A stretch of 64,000 nucleotides of DNA from Streptomyces antibioticus. Lineage in GTDB: Bacteria > Actinomycetota > Actinomycetes > Streptomycetales > Streptomycetaceae. Of this stretch, positions 35,762 through 43,507 are shown in pieces. Within the stretch, counting starts at the first letter, position 1. Each line of letters starts with the position of its first letter. The stretch spans positions 6,581,750 to 6,645,749 of the forward strand of contig NZ_CM007717.1 in assembly GCF_002019855.1 (NCBI RefSeq), written 5' to 3'. Position numbers and translations under genes: made by a program. The notes below the pieces were generated by a model that was given only the letters and a program-made list of their open reading frames with translations, made no database searches and was not told the origin of the DNA.

Positions 35762-36874
35762 TTACTTGACGCCGAGACCGGCGTCGTCGACCGGGCTCTC
35801 ACCCGCGGCCGCGAGGACCTTGTTGAGGAGCGTGAGGTCGTAGATGCCCTTCAGCAGCGGGTCCTCCAGGAGACCGGCCTTCACCGCGTACTCGGCCTCG
35901 GTGTTCAGCGTGGAGGCCAGCGGGTCGTTGGTGAACTGGATCGACTTCCACGCCGGGTCCAGGACGTCCGCCGGCAGCTCCTTGCCGGAGTCCACCTTGA
36001 GCTGGGCGTTGGCCGCGGCCTTCGCCTCGTCGGGGTTGGCGTTGATGTACTTGTTGGCGTCGACGGACGCCTTCAGCACCGCCTCGACGGCCTTCGGGTG
36101 CGCGTCGAGGAACTTCTGCGACACGATGATGTTCGTGATCACGAACTTCTTGTCGGGCCACAGGTCGGCCTCGTCGAACAGCACCTTCGCGCCCTCGGCG
36201 ACCAGCTTGGACGCGGTCGGCTCCGGCACCCAGGCGCCGTCGATGGAACCGGCCTTGTAGGCGTCCGGGGTGACCTTGTTGTCCGTACGGATGACGGAGA
36301 TGTCACCCTTGCCGCTCTCCGCGTCGACCTTCCAGCCCTGCTCGGAGGCCCAGTTGAGGAGCGCCACGTCCTGGGTGTTGCCGAGCTGCGGGGTGGCGAT
36401 CCGCTTGCCCTTGACGTCCTTCACGGACTTGATCTTGTCGGGGTTGACCACGAGCTTCACACCGCCGGAGGCCGAACCGCCGATGATGCGCAGGTTCTTG
36501 CCCGCGGACTTGGTGTAGCCGTTGATCGACGGGGAGGGGCCGATCCAGCCGATGTCGATGGAGCCGGAGTTGAGCGCCTCGATCTCGGAGGGCCCCGCGT
36601 TGAAGACCTGGTAGGTCGCCTTGGTGGCACCCAGGGCCTTCTGGAAGTAGCCCTTGTTCACGCCGACGAGGGCGGTCCCGTGGGTCAGGTTGCCGAAGTA
36701 GCCGATCTTGACGGAGTCGAGGCCGTCGATCTTCTTCGCGCCGGCGGCGACCTTCTGGTTGGACGAGTCGTCCTTGGAGTCGGACCCGTAACCGCAGGCG
36801 GCGAGGGTGAGCAGGGGAAGTGCGGCTACGGCGGCGAGGCCGCGGCGAAGAGACGTGGAGCGGTTGGCAGGCAC
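35762..36874 (-). CDS. ssuA: Sulfonate/taurine-type substrate-binding lipoprotein
   Basis: The 370-residue protein has a lipoprotein signal peptide with lipobox LTLAACG (Cys at about residue 28) and a NMT1/SsuA-like periplasmic-binding fold: IGYFGNLTHGTALVG near the N terminus, then IDIGWIGPSPSINGY and PQLGNTQDVALLNW. The GTG at 36874 follows gagagga at 9 nt. It captures the substrate outside the cell for ssuBC. The gap to cysN upstream is 236 bp with little recognisable sequence. It probably belongs to the same transcript or to a second sulfur-regulated promoter there. Confidence 0.9.
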   Translation of the reverse strand: MPANRSTSLRRGLAAVAALPLLTLAACGYGSDSKDDSSNQKVAAGAKKIDGLDSVKIGYFGNLTHGTALVGVNKGYFQKALGATKATYQVFNAGPSEIEALNSGSIDIGWIGPSPSINGYTKSAGKNLRIIGGSASGGVKLVVNPDKIKSVKDVKGKRIATPQLGNTQDVALLNWASEQGWKVDAESGKGDISVIRTDNKVTPDAYKAGSIDGAWVPEPTASKLVAEGAKVLFDEADLWPDKKFVITNIIVSQKFLDAHPKAVEAVLKASVDANKYINANPDEAKAAANAQLKVDSGKELPADVLDPAWKSIQFTNDPLASTLNTEAEYAVKAGLLEDPLLKGIYDLTLLNKVLAAAGESPVDDAGLGVK

Positions 36875-37002
36875 GGGAGGGGTTCCTCTCGTTGGCCCGG
36901 CGGTCACGGGTTTTCAGGTCGTGGCCGGGAAATCGGCAGAAGGTCTTCGTCGCTTCCGGGACGTCGGGTGGGGGGACGGGGCGCGCAGGCAGTGCGCGTA
37001 CG

Positions 37003-37107
37003 TCATGCCGCACATCGGGCCACCCCGCCCTGCCCGCTGCCGAGGGCGCCGCTGCCGACGCGGCCGCCCTCCTTCGCGAACGTGGAGTAGTAGTCGGTGG
37101 AGTTCAT
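37003..37107 (-). CDS. Possible small ORF between cysN and ssuA
   Basis: A 34-codon frame (MNSTDYYSTFAKEGGRVGSG... ending RCAA) starts 3 bp after the cysN stop. It has plausible codons but no convincing ribosome site and no known family. The gap 36875-37110 otherwise holds a second short frame (36914-37015) and no clear hairpin. It could be a coupled mini-gene or chance. Confidence 0.3.
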   Translation of the reverse strand: MNSTDYYSTFAKEGGRVGSGALGSGQGGVARCAA

Positions 37108-37110
37108 GTC

Positions 37111-38439
37111 TCAGAAGTCCCAACCGTCGTCGTCGGACTGGTCCTTGACCGGCTCGGGGGAGGCGAACGACTCCCCGACCATGCCGGCGGTGAGCGTGGT
37201 GCCGTCCGCGGGGTCGATCAGGATGAACGAGCCCGTGCGGCGCGAGTCCGCGTAGGAGTCCACCGGCAGCGGCTCCGCGGTACGGATCTTCACCCGCCCG
37301 ATGTCGTTGGCGACGAGCTGTCCCGGATGCGGGTGCAGGGACAGGTCGTCGAGCGTGAGCCGGGACGGGATGTCCTTGACGATCGCCTTGACCGTGCGGG
37401 TGCCGTGCTTGATCAGCACCCGGTGCCCGACCGTGAGCGGCTGGTCGGCCACGTGGCAGACGGTCGCCTCCACGTCCTGGGTGGTCGCGGGCGCGTCCTT
37501 GGTCGGCACGATCAGGTCGCCGCGCGAGACGTCCACGTCGTCCGCGAGCAGCACGGTCACCGACTGCGTCGTCCACGCCACGTCGACCGGGGTGCCCAGC
37601 AGGTCGATCCCGGCGATCGTCGTCGTACGGCCCGACGGCAGGACCGTCACCGGCTCGCCGACCCGGAACGTGCCGGCGGCGATCTGGCCGGCGTAGCCCC
37701 GGTAGTCGGGGTGGTCGGCGGTCTGCGGCCGGATCACGTACTGCACGGGCAGCCGGGCGTGGCAGTGCGCCAGGTCGTGGCTGACCGGGACGGTCTCCAG
37801 GTGCTCCAGGACGGTCGGGCCGCCGTACCAGTCCATGTTCGCGGACGGTTCCACGACGTTGTCCCCGGCCAGCGCCGAGATCGGGATGGCGGTGACCTCC
37901 GGGACGCCCAGCTCGGTCGCGTACGCCGTGAACTCCTCGGCGATCGCGGCGAACACGGACTCCTCGTAGTCGACCAGGTCCATCTTGTTGACGGCGAGGA
38001 CCGCGTGCGGGACGCGCAGCAGGGCGGCGAGCGCCGCGTGCCGGCGGGTCTGCTCGACGACGCCGTTGCGGGCGTCGACCAGGATCACCGTCAGCTCGGC
38101 GGTGGAGGCGCCGGTGACCATGTTGCGGGTGTACTGCACATGCCCGGGGGTGTCGGCGAGGATGAACCGCCGCCGCGGGGTGGCGAAGTAGCGGTAGGCC
38201 ACGTCGATGGTGATGCCCTGTTCGCGCTCGGCGCGCAGCCCGTCGGTGAGCAGGGCGAGGTCCGGGCCCTCCTGGCCCCGGCTCGCCGAGACCCGCTCCA
38301 CGGCCTCCAGTTGGTCGGTGAGGACCGACTTGGAGTCGTGCAGCAGCCGTCCGACGAGGGTGGACTTGCCGTCGTCGACGGAACCGGCGGTGGCGAACCG
38401 CAGCAGCGTGGTGGCGGTGAGTTCCGCGGTCGTGCTCAT
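37111..38439 (-). CDS. cysN: Sulfate adenylyltransferase subunit 1 (GTPase)
   Basis: The 442-residue elongation-factor-like GTPase has G1 GSVDDGKSTL, G3 DTPGH and G4 NKMD, then two beta-barrel domains. It stimulates CysD to make adenosine phosphosulfate from sulfate and ATP, using GTP. There is no C-terminal CysC fusion, in agreement with the separate cysC gene at 39374. It is 2 bp after the cysD stop in the operon. Confidence 0.96.
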   Translation of the reverse strand: MSTTAELTATTLLRFATAGSVDDGKSTLVGRLLHDSKSVLTDQLEAVERVSASRGQEGPDLALLTDGLRAEREQGITIDVAYRYFATPRRRFILADTPGHVQYTRNMVTGASTAELTVILVDARNGVVEQTRRHAALAALLRVPHAVLAVNKMDLVDYEESVFAAIAEEFTAYATELGVPEVTAIPISALAGDNVVEPSANMDWYGGPTVLEHLETVPVSHDLAHCHARLPVQYVIRPQTADHPDYRGYAGQIAAGTFRVGEPVTVLPSGRTTTIAGIDLLGTPVDVAWTTQSVTVLLADDVDVSRGDLIVPTKDAPATTQDVEATVCHVADQPLTVGHRVLIKHGTRTVKAIVKDIPSRLTLDDLSLHPHPGQLVANDIGRVKIRTAEPLPVDSYADSRRTGSFILIDPADGTTLTAGMVGESFASPEPVKDQSDDDGWDF

Positions 38440-38441
38440 GC

Positions 38442-39377
38442 TTAGAAGTACCCCTCGCGCTTGCGGTCTTCCATCGCGGCCTCGGAGAGCTTGTCGTCGG
38501 CGCGGGTGGCGCCGCGCTCGGTGAGCCGGGAGGCGGCGATCTCGGTGATGACGGCGTCCAGCGTCGTGGCGTCGGAGTCCACCGCGCCCGTGCAGGACAT
38601 GTCACCCACGGTCCGGTAGCGCACCAGGCGCTTCTCGACCGTCTCGCCGTCCTTCGGACCGCCCCACTCGCCCGCGGTCAGCCACATCCCGGACCGCTGG
38701 AACACCTCGCGCTCGTGCGCGAAGTAGATCTGCGGCAGCTCGATGTCCTCGCGGGCGATGTACTGCCACACGTCCAGCTCGGTCCAGTTGGAGAGCGGGA
38801 AGACCCGGACGTGCTCACCGGGGGCGTGGCGGCCGTTGTAGAGGTTCCACAGCTCGGGGCGCTGGCGGCGCGGGTCCCACTGGGAGAACTCGTCGCGCAG
38901 CGAGAACACGCGTTCCTTGGCCCGCGCCTTCTCCTCGTCGCGCCTCCCGCCGCCGAAGACCGCGTCGAACTTCTCCGCCTGGATCCGCTCGGTGAGCGGC
39001 AGCGTCTGGAGCGGGTTGCGGGTGCCGTCGGGGCGCTCCCTGAGCACGCCGCGGTCGATGTACTCCTGCACGGACGCCACGTGCAGACGCAGCCCGTGGG
39101 CGGCGACCACCCGGTCGCGGTACTCCAGCACCTCGGGGAAGTTGTGCCCGGTGTCCACGTGCAGCAGCGCGAAGGGCACCGCGGCGGGCGCGAACGCCTT
39201 CAGCGCCAGGTGCAGCATGACGATGGAGTCCTTGCCGCCGGAGAAGAGGATCACCGGGTTCTCGAACTCCCCCGCGACCTCGCGGAAGATGTGCACCGCC
39301 TCGGACTCCAGAGCGTCCAGGTGGGAGAGGGTGTACGGACGGACCGTACCCTCGTGCGCCTCGGTTACGGCGGTCAC
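38442..39377 (-). CDS. cysD: Sulfate adenylyltransferase subunit 2
   Basis: The 311-residue PP-loop ATP pyrophosphatase has the P-loop FSGGKDSIVMLHLA (about residue 45), the typical KARAKERVFSLRDEF segment, and the C-terminal RYRTVGDMSCTGA. It catalyses the adenylyl transfer from ATP to sulfate with CysN. The start is GTG 39377, overlapping the cysC stop as GTGA. The long open frame upstream of this GTG is a high-GC artefact. Confidence 0.96.
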   Translation of the reverse strand: MTAVTEAHEGTVRPYTLSHLDALESEAVHIFREVAGEFENPVILFSGGKDSIVMLHLALKAFAPAAVPFALLHVDTGHNFPEVLEYRDRVVAAHGLRLHVASVQEYIDRGVLRERPDGTRNPLQTLPLTERIQAEKFDAVFGGGRRDEEKARAKERVFSLRDEFSQWDPRRQRPELWNLYNGRHAPGEHVRVFPLSNWTELDVWQYIAREDIELPQIYFAHEREVFQRSGMWLTAGEWGGPKDGETVEKRLVRYRTVGDMSCTGAVDSDATTLDAVITEIAASRLTERGATRADDKLSEAAMEDRKREGYF

Positions 39378-39934
39378 ACCAGGCCCCTCTCGGTGAGCAG
39401 CGCGTACAGCGACGCCGCGGACTCCTGCACGGTCTGGTCCTGGGACTCGATCCGCAGATCGGGCGACTCGGGTACCTCGTACGGGTCGTCGACACCGGTG
39501 AGCCCGGTGAGCCGGCCCGCCGCCTGCTGCGCGTACAGGCCCTTCACGTCCCGCTCGCTGCACACCTCGACGGGGGTCGCCACGTGCACCTCCAGGTACG
39601 AGGTCCCGCTCTCCTGGTGGCGCTTGCGGACCGCCTCGCGGCTGTCGGCGTAGGGCGCGATCACCGGGACGAGCGCCTTCACGCCGTTACGGGCGAGCAG
39701 TTCGGCGAGGAAGCCGATGCGCTGCACGTTGGTGTGCCGGTCCTCGCGGGAGAAGCCGAGGCCCGCCGAGATGAACTCGCGTATCTCGTCGCCGTCGAGC
39801 ACCTCCACGAGGTGGCCCTCCTCGCGCAGCCGGCCGGCCAGCTCGTACGCGATGGTGGTCTTGCCGGCGCTCGGCAGACCCGTGAGCCAGACGGTGGCTC
39901 CGCTCGTCACGTGGTTCTCCAATGTCGGTGTCAT
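39374..39934 (-). CDS. cysC: Adenylylsulfate kinase
   Basis: The 186-residue P-loop kinase has GLPSAGKTT at about residue 20, VLDGDEIREF and the FSREDRHTNVQRIG segment typical of APS kinases. It phosphorylates adenylyl sulfate to 3'-phosphoadenylyl sulfate. Since the reductase encoded next door is of the APS-using, iron-sulfur type, CysC may serve sulfation reactions more than reduction. It is 6 bp from the cysH stop and 4-bp overlapped with cysD. Confidence 0.96.
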   Translation of the reverse strand: MTPTLENHVTSGATVWLTGLPSAGKTTIAYELAGRLREEGHLVEVLDGDEIREFISAGLGFSREDRHTNVQRIGFLAELLARNGVKALVPVIAPYADSREAVRKRHQESGTSYLEVHVATPVEVCSERDVKGLYAQQAAGRLTGLTGVDDPYEVPESPDLRIESQDQTVQESAASLYALLTERGLV

Positions 39935-39940
39935 GGGGGG

Positions 39941-40651
39941 TCAGCCGTGCAGTCCGCACTCGGTCTTGGCGCGTCCGGCCCAGCGGCCGGCGCGGGCGTC
40001 CTCGCCTTCGAGGACCCGGCGGGTGCAGGGGGCGCAGCCGACGGAGGCGTAGCCGTCCATGAGCAGCGGGTTGGACAGCACACCGTGCTCGGTGAGGTAC
40101 GTGTCGACGTCGTCCTGCGTCCAGCGGGCGATCGGCGAGATCTTGACCTTGCGGCGCTTCTCGTCCCAGCCGACGACGGGGGTGTTCGCCCGGGTCGGCG
40201 ACTCGTCGCGGCGCAGTCCGGTGGCCCAGGCCGTGTAGCCGGCGAGCCCCTCCTCCAGCGGGCGCACCTTGCGCAGCGCGCAGCACAGGTCGGGGTCGCG
40301 GTCGTGCAGCTTCGGCCCGTACTCGGCGTCCTGCTCGGCGACGGTCTGACGGGGCGTCAGGGTGATGACGTTGACGTCCATCACGGCCTCGACGGCGTCC
40401 CGGGTGCCGATGGTCTCGGGGAAGTGGTAGCCGGTGTCGAGGAACACCACGTCCACGCCCTTGAGGACCCGGGAGGCCAGATGGGCGACGACCGCGTCCT
40501 CCATGGACGAGGTGACGCAGAAGCCCTTGCCGAAGGTGTCCACCGCCCACCGGAGGATCTCCAGCGCGGAGGCGTCCTCCAGGTCGCGGCCCGCCTCCTC
40601 GGCGAGCGCCTTCAACTCCTCGGTGTCACGGTCTTCCTGAAGCGTCGTCAT
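39941..40651 (-). CDS. cysH: Adenylylsulfate (APS) reductase
   Basis: The 236-residue PP-loop reductase has SSMEDAVVAH and the Cys pairs LCCALRKV and CAPCTRR. These bind a [4Fe-4S] cluster and mark reductases that use APS rather than PAPS. The C-terminal ECGLHG carries the catalytic Cys. It releases sulfite for the sulfite reductase. The ATG at 40651 overlaps the stop of the small zinc-ribbon gene (ATGA). Confidence 0.95.
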   Translation of the reverse strand: MTTLQEDRDTEELKALAEEAGRDLEDASALEILRWAVDTFGKGFCVTSSMEDAVVAHLASRVLKGVDVVFLDTGYHFPETIGTRDAVEAVMDVNVITLTPRQTVAEQDAEYGPKLHDRDPDLCCALRKVRPLEEGLAGYTAWATGLRRDESPTRANTPVVGWDEKRRKVKISPIARWTQDDVDTYLTEHGVLSNPLLMDGYASVGCAPCTRRVLEGEDARAGRWAGRAKTECGLHG

Positions 40652-40827
40652 ATCCGGTCCCCTCCCGGTTCGGTGCGCTGAACGCCGCGGGCGAGCAGCC
40701 CGAGGAACTTCAGCCGGAATGCGCGGTTGCACGCCGCGCATTCCCAGGCGCCGTGGCCCTGCTCGTTCGGACGCAGGTCCTCGTCGCCGCAGTAGGGGCA
40801 GTGGAAGGGGGCGGCCCGCTCGCTCAT
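40648..40827 (-). CDS. Small zinc-ribbon protein in the sulfur operon
   Basis: The 59-residue protein has two CxxC knuckles, HCPYCGDEDL and ECAACNRAFRL, forming a rubredoxin-like zinc or iron site. The C-terminal part is basic. It overlaps the sulfite-reductase stop and the cysH start by ATGA on both sides, so all three are translated as one unit. Small proteins of this type are often found at this position in actinobacterial sulfur operons, but no function is established; an electron-transfer or assembly role is a guess. Confidence 0.85.
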   Translation of the reverse strand: MSERAAPFHCPYCGDEDLRPNEQGHGAWECAACNRAFRLKFLGLLARGVQRTEPGGDRI

Positions 40828-42521
40828 GACAGGGCCTCCTCGTCGGCGCGCGCGGCCCAGGCGGCGAACCGCTCGCCGTCCTCGCGCTGGTCCTGGAACC
40901 GCTTCAGCACCCGCTCGACGTAGTCGGGCAGTTCCTGGGAGGTGACCTTCAGACCGCGGACCTTGCGGCCGAAGCCGGCCTCGAGGCCGAGCGCGCCGCC
41001 CAGGTGCACCTGGAAGCCCTCGACCTGCTCGCCGTTGCCGTCCAGGACGAGCTGTCCCTTGAGACCGATGTCCGCCACCTGGATGCGGGCGCAGGCGTTC
41101 GGGCAGCCGTTGATGTTGATGGTGATCGGCTCGTCGAACTCCGGGATGCGGCGCTCCAGTTCGTCGATCAGCGAGGCGCCGCGCGCCTTCGTCTCGACGA
41201 TGGCGAGCTTGCAGTACTCGATGCCGGTGCAGGCCATGGTGCCGCGCCGGAACGGGGAGGGCCGGGCGGTGAGGTCCAGCGCCTCCAGCGCCTCGACCAG
41301 CGAGTCGACCTGTCCCTCCTCGACGTCGAGGACGATCATCTTCTGCTCGACGGTGGTGCGCACCCGGCCGGAACCGTGCGCCTCGGCCAGGTCGGCGATC
41401 TTCGACAGCGTGGCGCCGTCCACCCGGCCGACCCGCGGGGCGAAACCGACGTAGAAGCGGCCGTCCCGCTGCCGGTGCACGCCCACGTGGTCGCGCCAGC
41501 GCTCCACCGGCTCGGCGGGCGCGGGGCCGTCCACGAGCGCGCGGTGGAGGTACTCGGTCTCCAGGATCTGCCGGAACTTCTCCGCACCCCAGTCGGCGAC
41601 CAGGAACTTCAGGCGGGCGCGGGTGCGCAGCCGCCGGTAGCCGTAGTCGCGGAAGATGCCGATGACACCCGCCCAGACGTCGGGGACCTCGTCCAGCGGC
41701 ACCCAGGCGCCGAGCCGGACGCCGATCTTCGGGTTGGTGGACAGTCCGCCGCCGACCCACAGGTCGAAGCCGGGCCCGTGCTCGGGGTGTTCGACGCCGA
41801 CGAACGCGATGTCGTTGATCTCGTGGGCGACGTCGAGAAGCGGGGAGCCGGAGATCGCGGTCTTGAACTTGCGGGGCAGGTTCGAGAATTCCTTGGTGCC
41901 GATGTACCGGCTGTGGATCGCGTCGATCGCGGGGGAGCCGTCGATGATCTCGTCCTCGGCGATGCCCGCCACCGGCGAGCCGATGATCACCCGGGGGGTG
42001 TCGCCGCAGGCCTCGGTGGTGGACAGCCCGACCGCCTCCAGGCGGTTCCAGATCTCCGGGACGTCCTCGATACGGATCCAGTGGTACTGCACGTTCTGCC
42101 GGTCGGTGAGGTCCGCCGTGCCCCGGGCGAACTCCTGCGAGATCTCGCCGATCACCCGGAGCTGCTCGGTGGTCAGCCGGCCGCCGTCGATGCGCACGCG
42201 CAGCATGAAGTACTTGTCGTCCAGCTCCTCCGGCTCCAGGACCGCGGTCTTGCCGCCGTCGATCCCGGGCTTGCGCTGGGTGTAGAGGCCCCACCAACGC
42301 ATGCGGCCACGCAGGTCGTTGGGGTCGATCGAGTCGAAGCCGCGCTTGGAGTAGATCGTCTCAATGCGTGTCCGCACATTGAGACCGTCGTCGTCCTTCT
42401 TGAACTGCTCGTTGCCGTTGAGCGGGGTGAAGTGGCCCGCGGCCCACTGACCCTCGCCACGGTGACGGCTCACCTTGCGGCGGGGCGCGGAGGCAGCAGG
42501 GTTCTGCGGGGTGGCGGCCAT
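40824..42521 (-). CDS. sir: Ferredoxin-type sulfite reductase (siroheme)
   Basis: The 565-residue nitrite/sulfite reductase family member has two ferredoxin-like halves (for example LTDRQNVQYHWIRIED) and four Cys that bind the siroheme-[4Fe-4S] centre: CTGIEYCKLA and GCPNACARI. It reduces sulfite to sulfide with reduced ferredoxin. Surrounding cys genes indicate sulfite rather than nitrite. The ATG at 42521 has aagga upstream. Expression is likely controlled by the Cys-containing leader peptide encoded 128 bp upstream. Confidence 0.95.
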   Translation of the reverse strand: MAATPQNPAASAPRRKVSRHRGEGQWAAGHFTPLNGNEQFKKDDDGLNVRTRIETIYSKRGFDSIDPNDLRGRMRWWGLYTQRKPGIDGGKTAVLEPEELDDKYFMLRVRIDGGRLTTEQLRVIGEISQEFARGTADLTDRQNVQYHWIRIEDVPEIWNRLEAVGLSTTEACGDTPRVIIGSPVAGIAEDEIIDGSPAIDAIHSRYIGTKEFSNLPRKFKTAISGSPLLDVAHEINDIAFVGVEHPEHGPGFDLWVGGGLSTNPKIGVRLGAWVPLDEVPDVWAGVIGIFRDYGYRRLRTRARLKFLVADWGAEKFRQILETEYLHRALVDGPAPAEPVERWRDHVGVHRQRDGRFYVGFAPRVGRVDGATLSKIADLAEAHGSGRVRTTVEQKMIVLDVEEGQVDSLVEALEALDLTARPSPFRRGTMACTGIEYCKLAIVETKARGASLIDELERRIPEFDEPITININGCPNACARIQVADIGLKGQLVLDGNGEQVEGFQVHLGGALGLEAGFGRKVRGLKVTSQELPDYVERVLKRFQDQREDGERFAAWAARADEEALS

Positions 42522-42648
42522 GGTGAAATCGTCCTTCGGGACAGGCGGAAAGCGGCTCTGACCTGCGCGCACGGGCGCATGGGGCATGACTGCGCATCAT
42601 TGCGCGGCAGGAAGCTCGAAGCGGAAGACGTCGGTGGTGCTGGGGCTC

Positions 42649-42708
42649 TCAGCTCACCGGACAGATGGCGCTGGACATGCGGCCGAGGTCGACGTGCCGC
42701 CGACTCAC
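42649..42708 (-). CDS. Cysteine-sensing leader peptide (attenuator)
   Basis: The 19-codon ORF (V/MSRRHVDLGRMSSAICPVS) matches the actinobacterial leader peptides found before sulfur genes, with conserved RRHVDL...SSAIC and a Cys codon near the end. Established idea: ribosomes stall at the Cys codon when Cys-tRNA is scarce, changing the downstream mRNA so that the sulfur genes are expressed. GTG 42708 or TTG 42711 may be the start; the message may be leaderless. It lies just upstream of the sulfite reductase. Confidence 0.88.
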   Translation of the reverse strand: MSRRHVDLGRMSSAICPVS

Positions 42709-42859
42709 CAAGGCAATTCCAGTTCCGGACATGACGGAAGCGTGGCACGGCGTTCTGGACACAGTCCACCTTCGTCCGCGATGCGGACACCCTTGTCCCG
42801 AGATGTGAGACAAGGGTGGTGTCGGTCACAAGCTGCGCGCCACCTCTTGTCGGTGCAGG

Positions 42860-43432
42860 TCAGACAGGGTATGCACCCGGCCAGGGGCCCGGTGTGGACA
42901 CCTCGCGCTGCTCCTCGACCTTGGTGTCGAACAGCGTGAACCCCCGGCGCTGGTAGTTCGCCATCGCGTGCTCGCCGTCCAGGCTGCACGTGTGCAGCCA
43001 CACCCGCTTGGTCTCCGGCAGCCCCGGCCAGCGCTCCGCGAGGTCCCAGGCGCGGGCGGTGCCGTACGACAGCAGGTGTCCGCCGATCCGCCGGCCGCGG
43101 AAGGCGGGGATCAGCCCGAAGTAGACGATCTCCACCACACCGTCGTCCTGCGGCTCCAGCTCCACGTACCCCGCCGGGGTGCCCCGGTCGTACGCCACCC
43201 AGGTCTCGACGCCCGGCCGCGCCAGATGCTCCGCCCAGCGCGCGTACGGCCAGCCCAGCCGGTCGATCCAGCGGATGTCGCCGCCGACGGATGCGTACAG
43301 GAAACGGCTGAACTCGGGCGAGGGGATCTCGGCGCGGACGATCCGGACGTCGCCGTCCGGCGCGGCGGCCGGCAGCAGGTCGGTCGGCGCGGTCTGCTCC
43401 AGGGACCAGGTGGTCACGGGGATGTTCGTCAT
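42860..43432 (-). CDS. GNAT-family N-acetyltransferase
   Basis: The 190-residue protein has the acetyl-CoA-binding motif A IPAFRGRRIGGHLL (about 111-124) and flanking strands VVEIVYFGL and WLHTCSLDGEHAMANYQRRGF, typical of GNAT enzymes. Substrate is unknown. The ATG at 43432 is used. It lies 150 bp beyond the sulfur leader peptide on the same strand, so it has an independent promoter and no clear metabolic link. Confidence 0.88.
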   Translation of the reverse strand: MTNIPVTTWSLEQTAPTDLLPAAAPDGDVRIVRAEIPSPEFSRFLYASVGGDIRWIDRLGWPYARWAEHLARPGVETWVAYDRGTPAGYVELEPQDDGVVEIVYFGLIPAFRGRRIGGHLLSYGTARAWDLAERWPGLPETKRVWLHTCSLDGEHAMANYQRRGFTLFDTKVEEQREVSTPGPWPGAYPV

Positions 43433-43507
43433 GCCGCCAGGGAACCACCCGACCTGCGCGTCTGTCGATCGCGCCGGCGCCCGCGCCCCTGTGCGCGCCC
43501 CGCCCGC

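Noticed and set aside
36914..37015. Second short frame (33 codons) after cysN
   Set aside because: No ribosome site, no family similarity, Arg/Pro-rich composition expected by chance.
40824..42521. Nitrite reductase annotation for the siroheme enzyme
   Set aside because: Neighbouring cysH/C/D/N and the cysteine leader peptide point to sulfite reduction; no nitrate assimilation genes are nearby.
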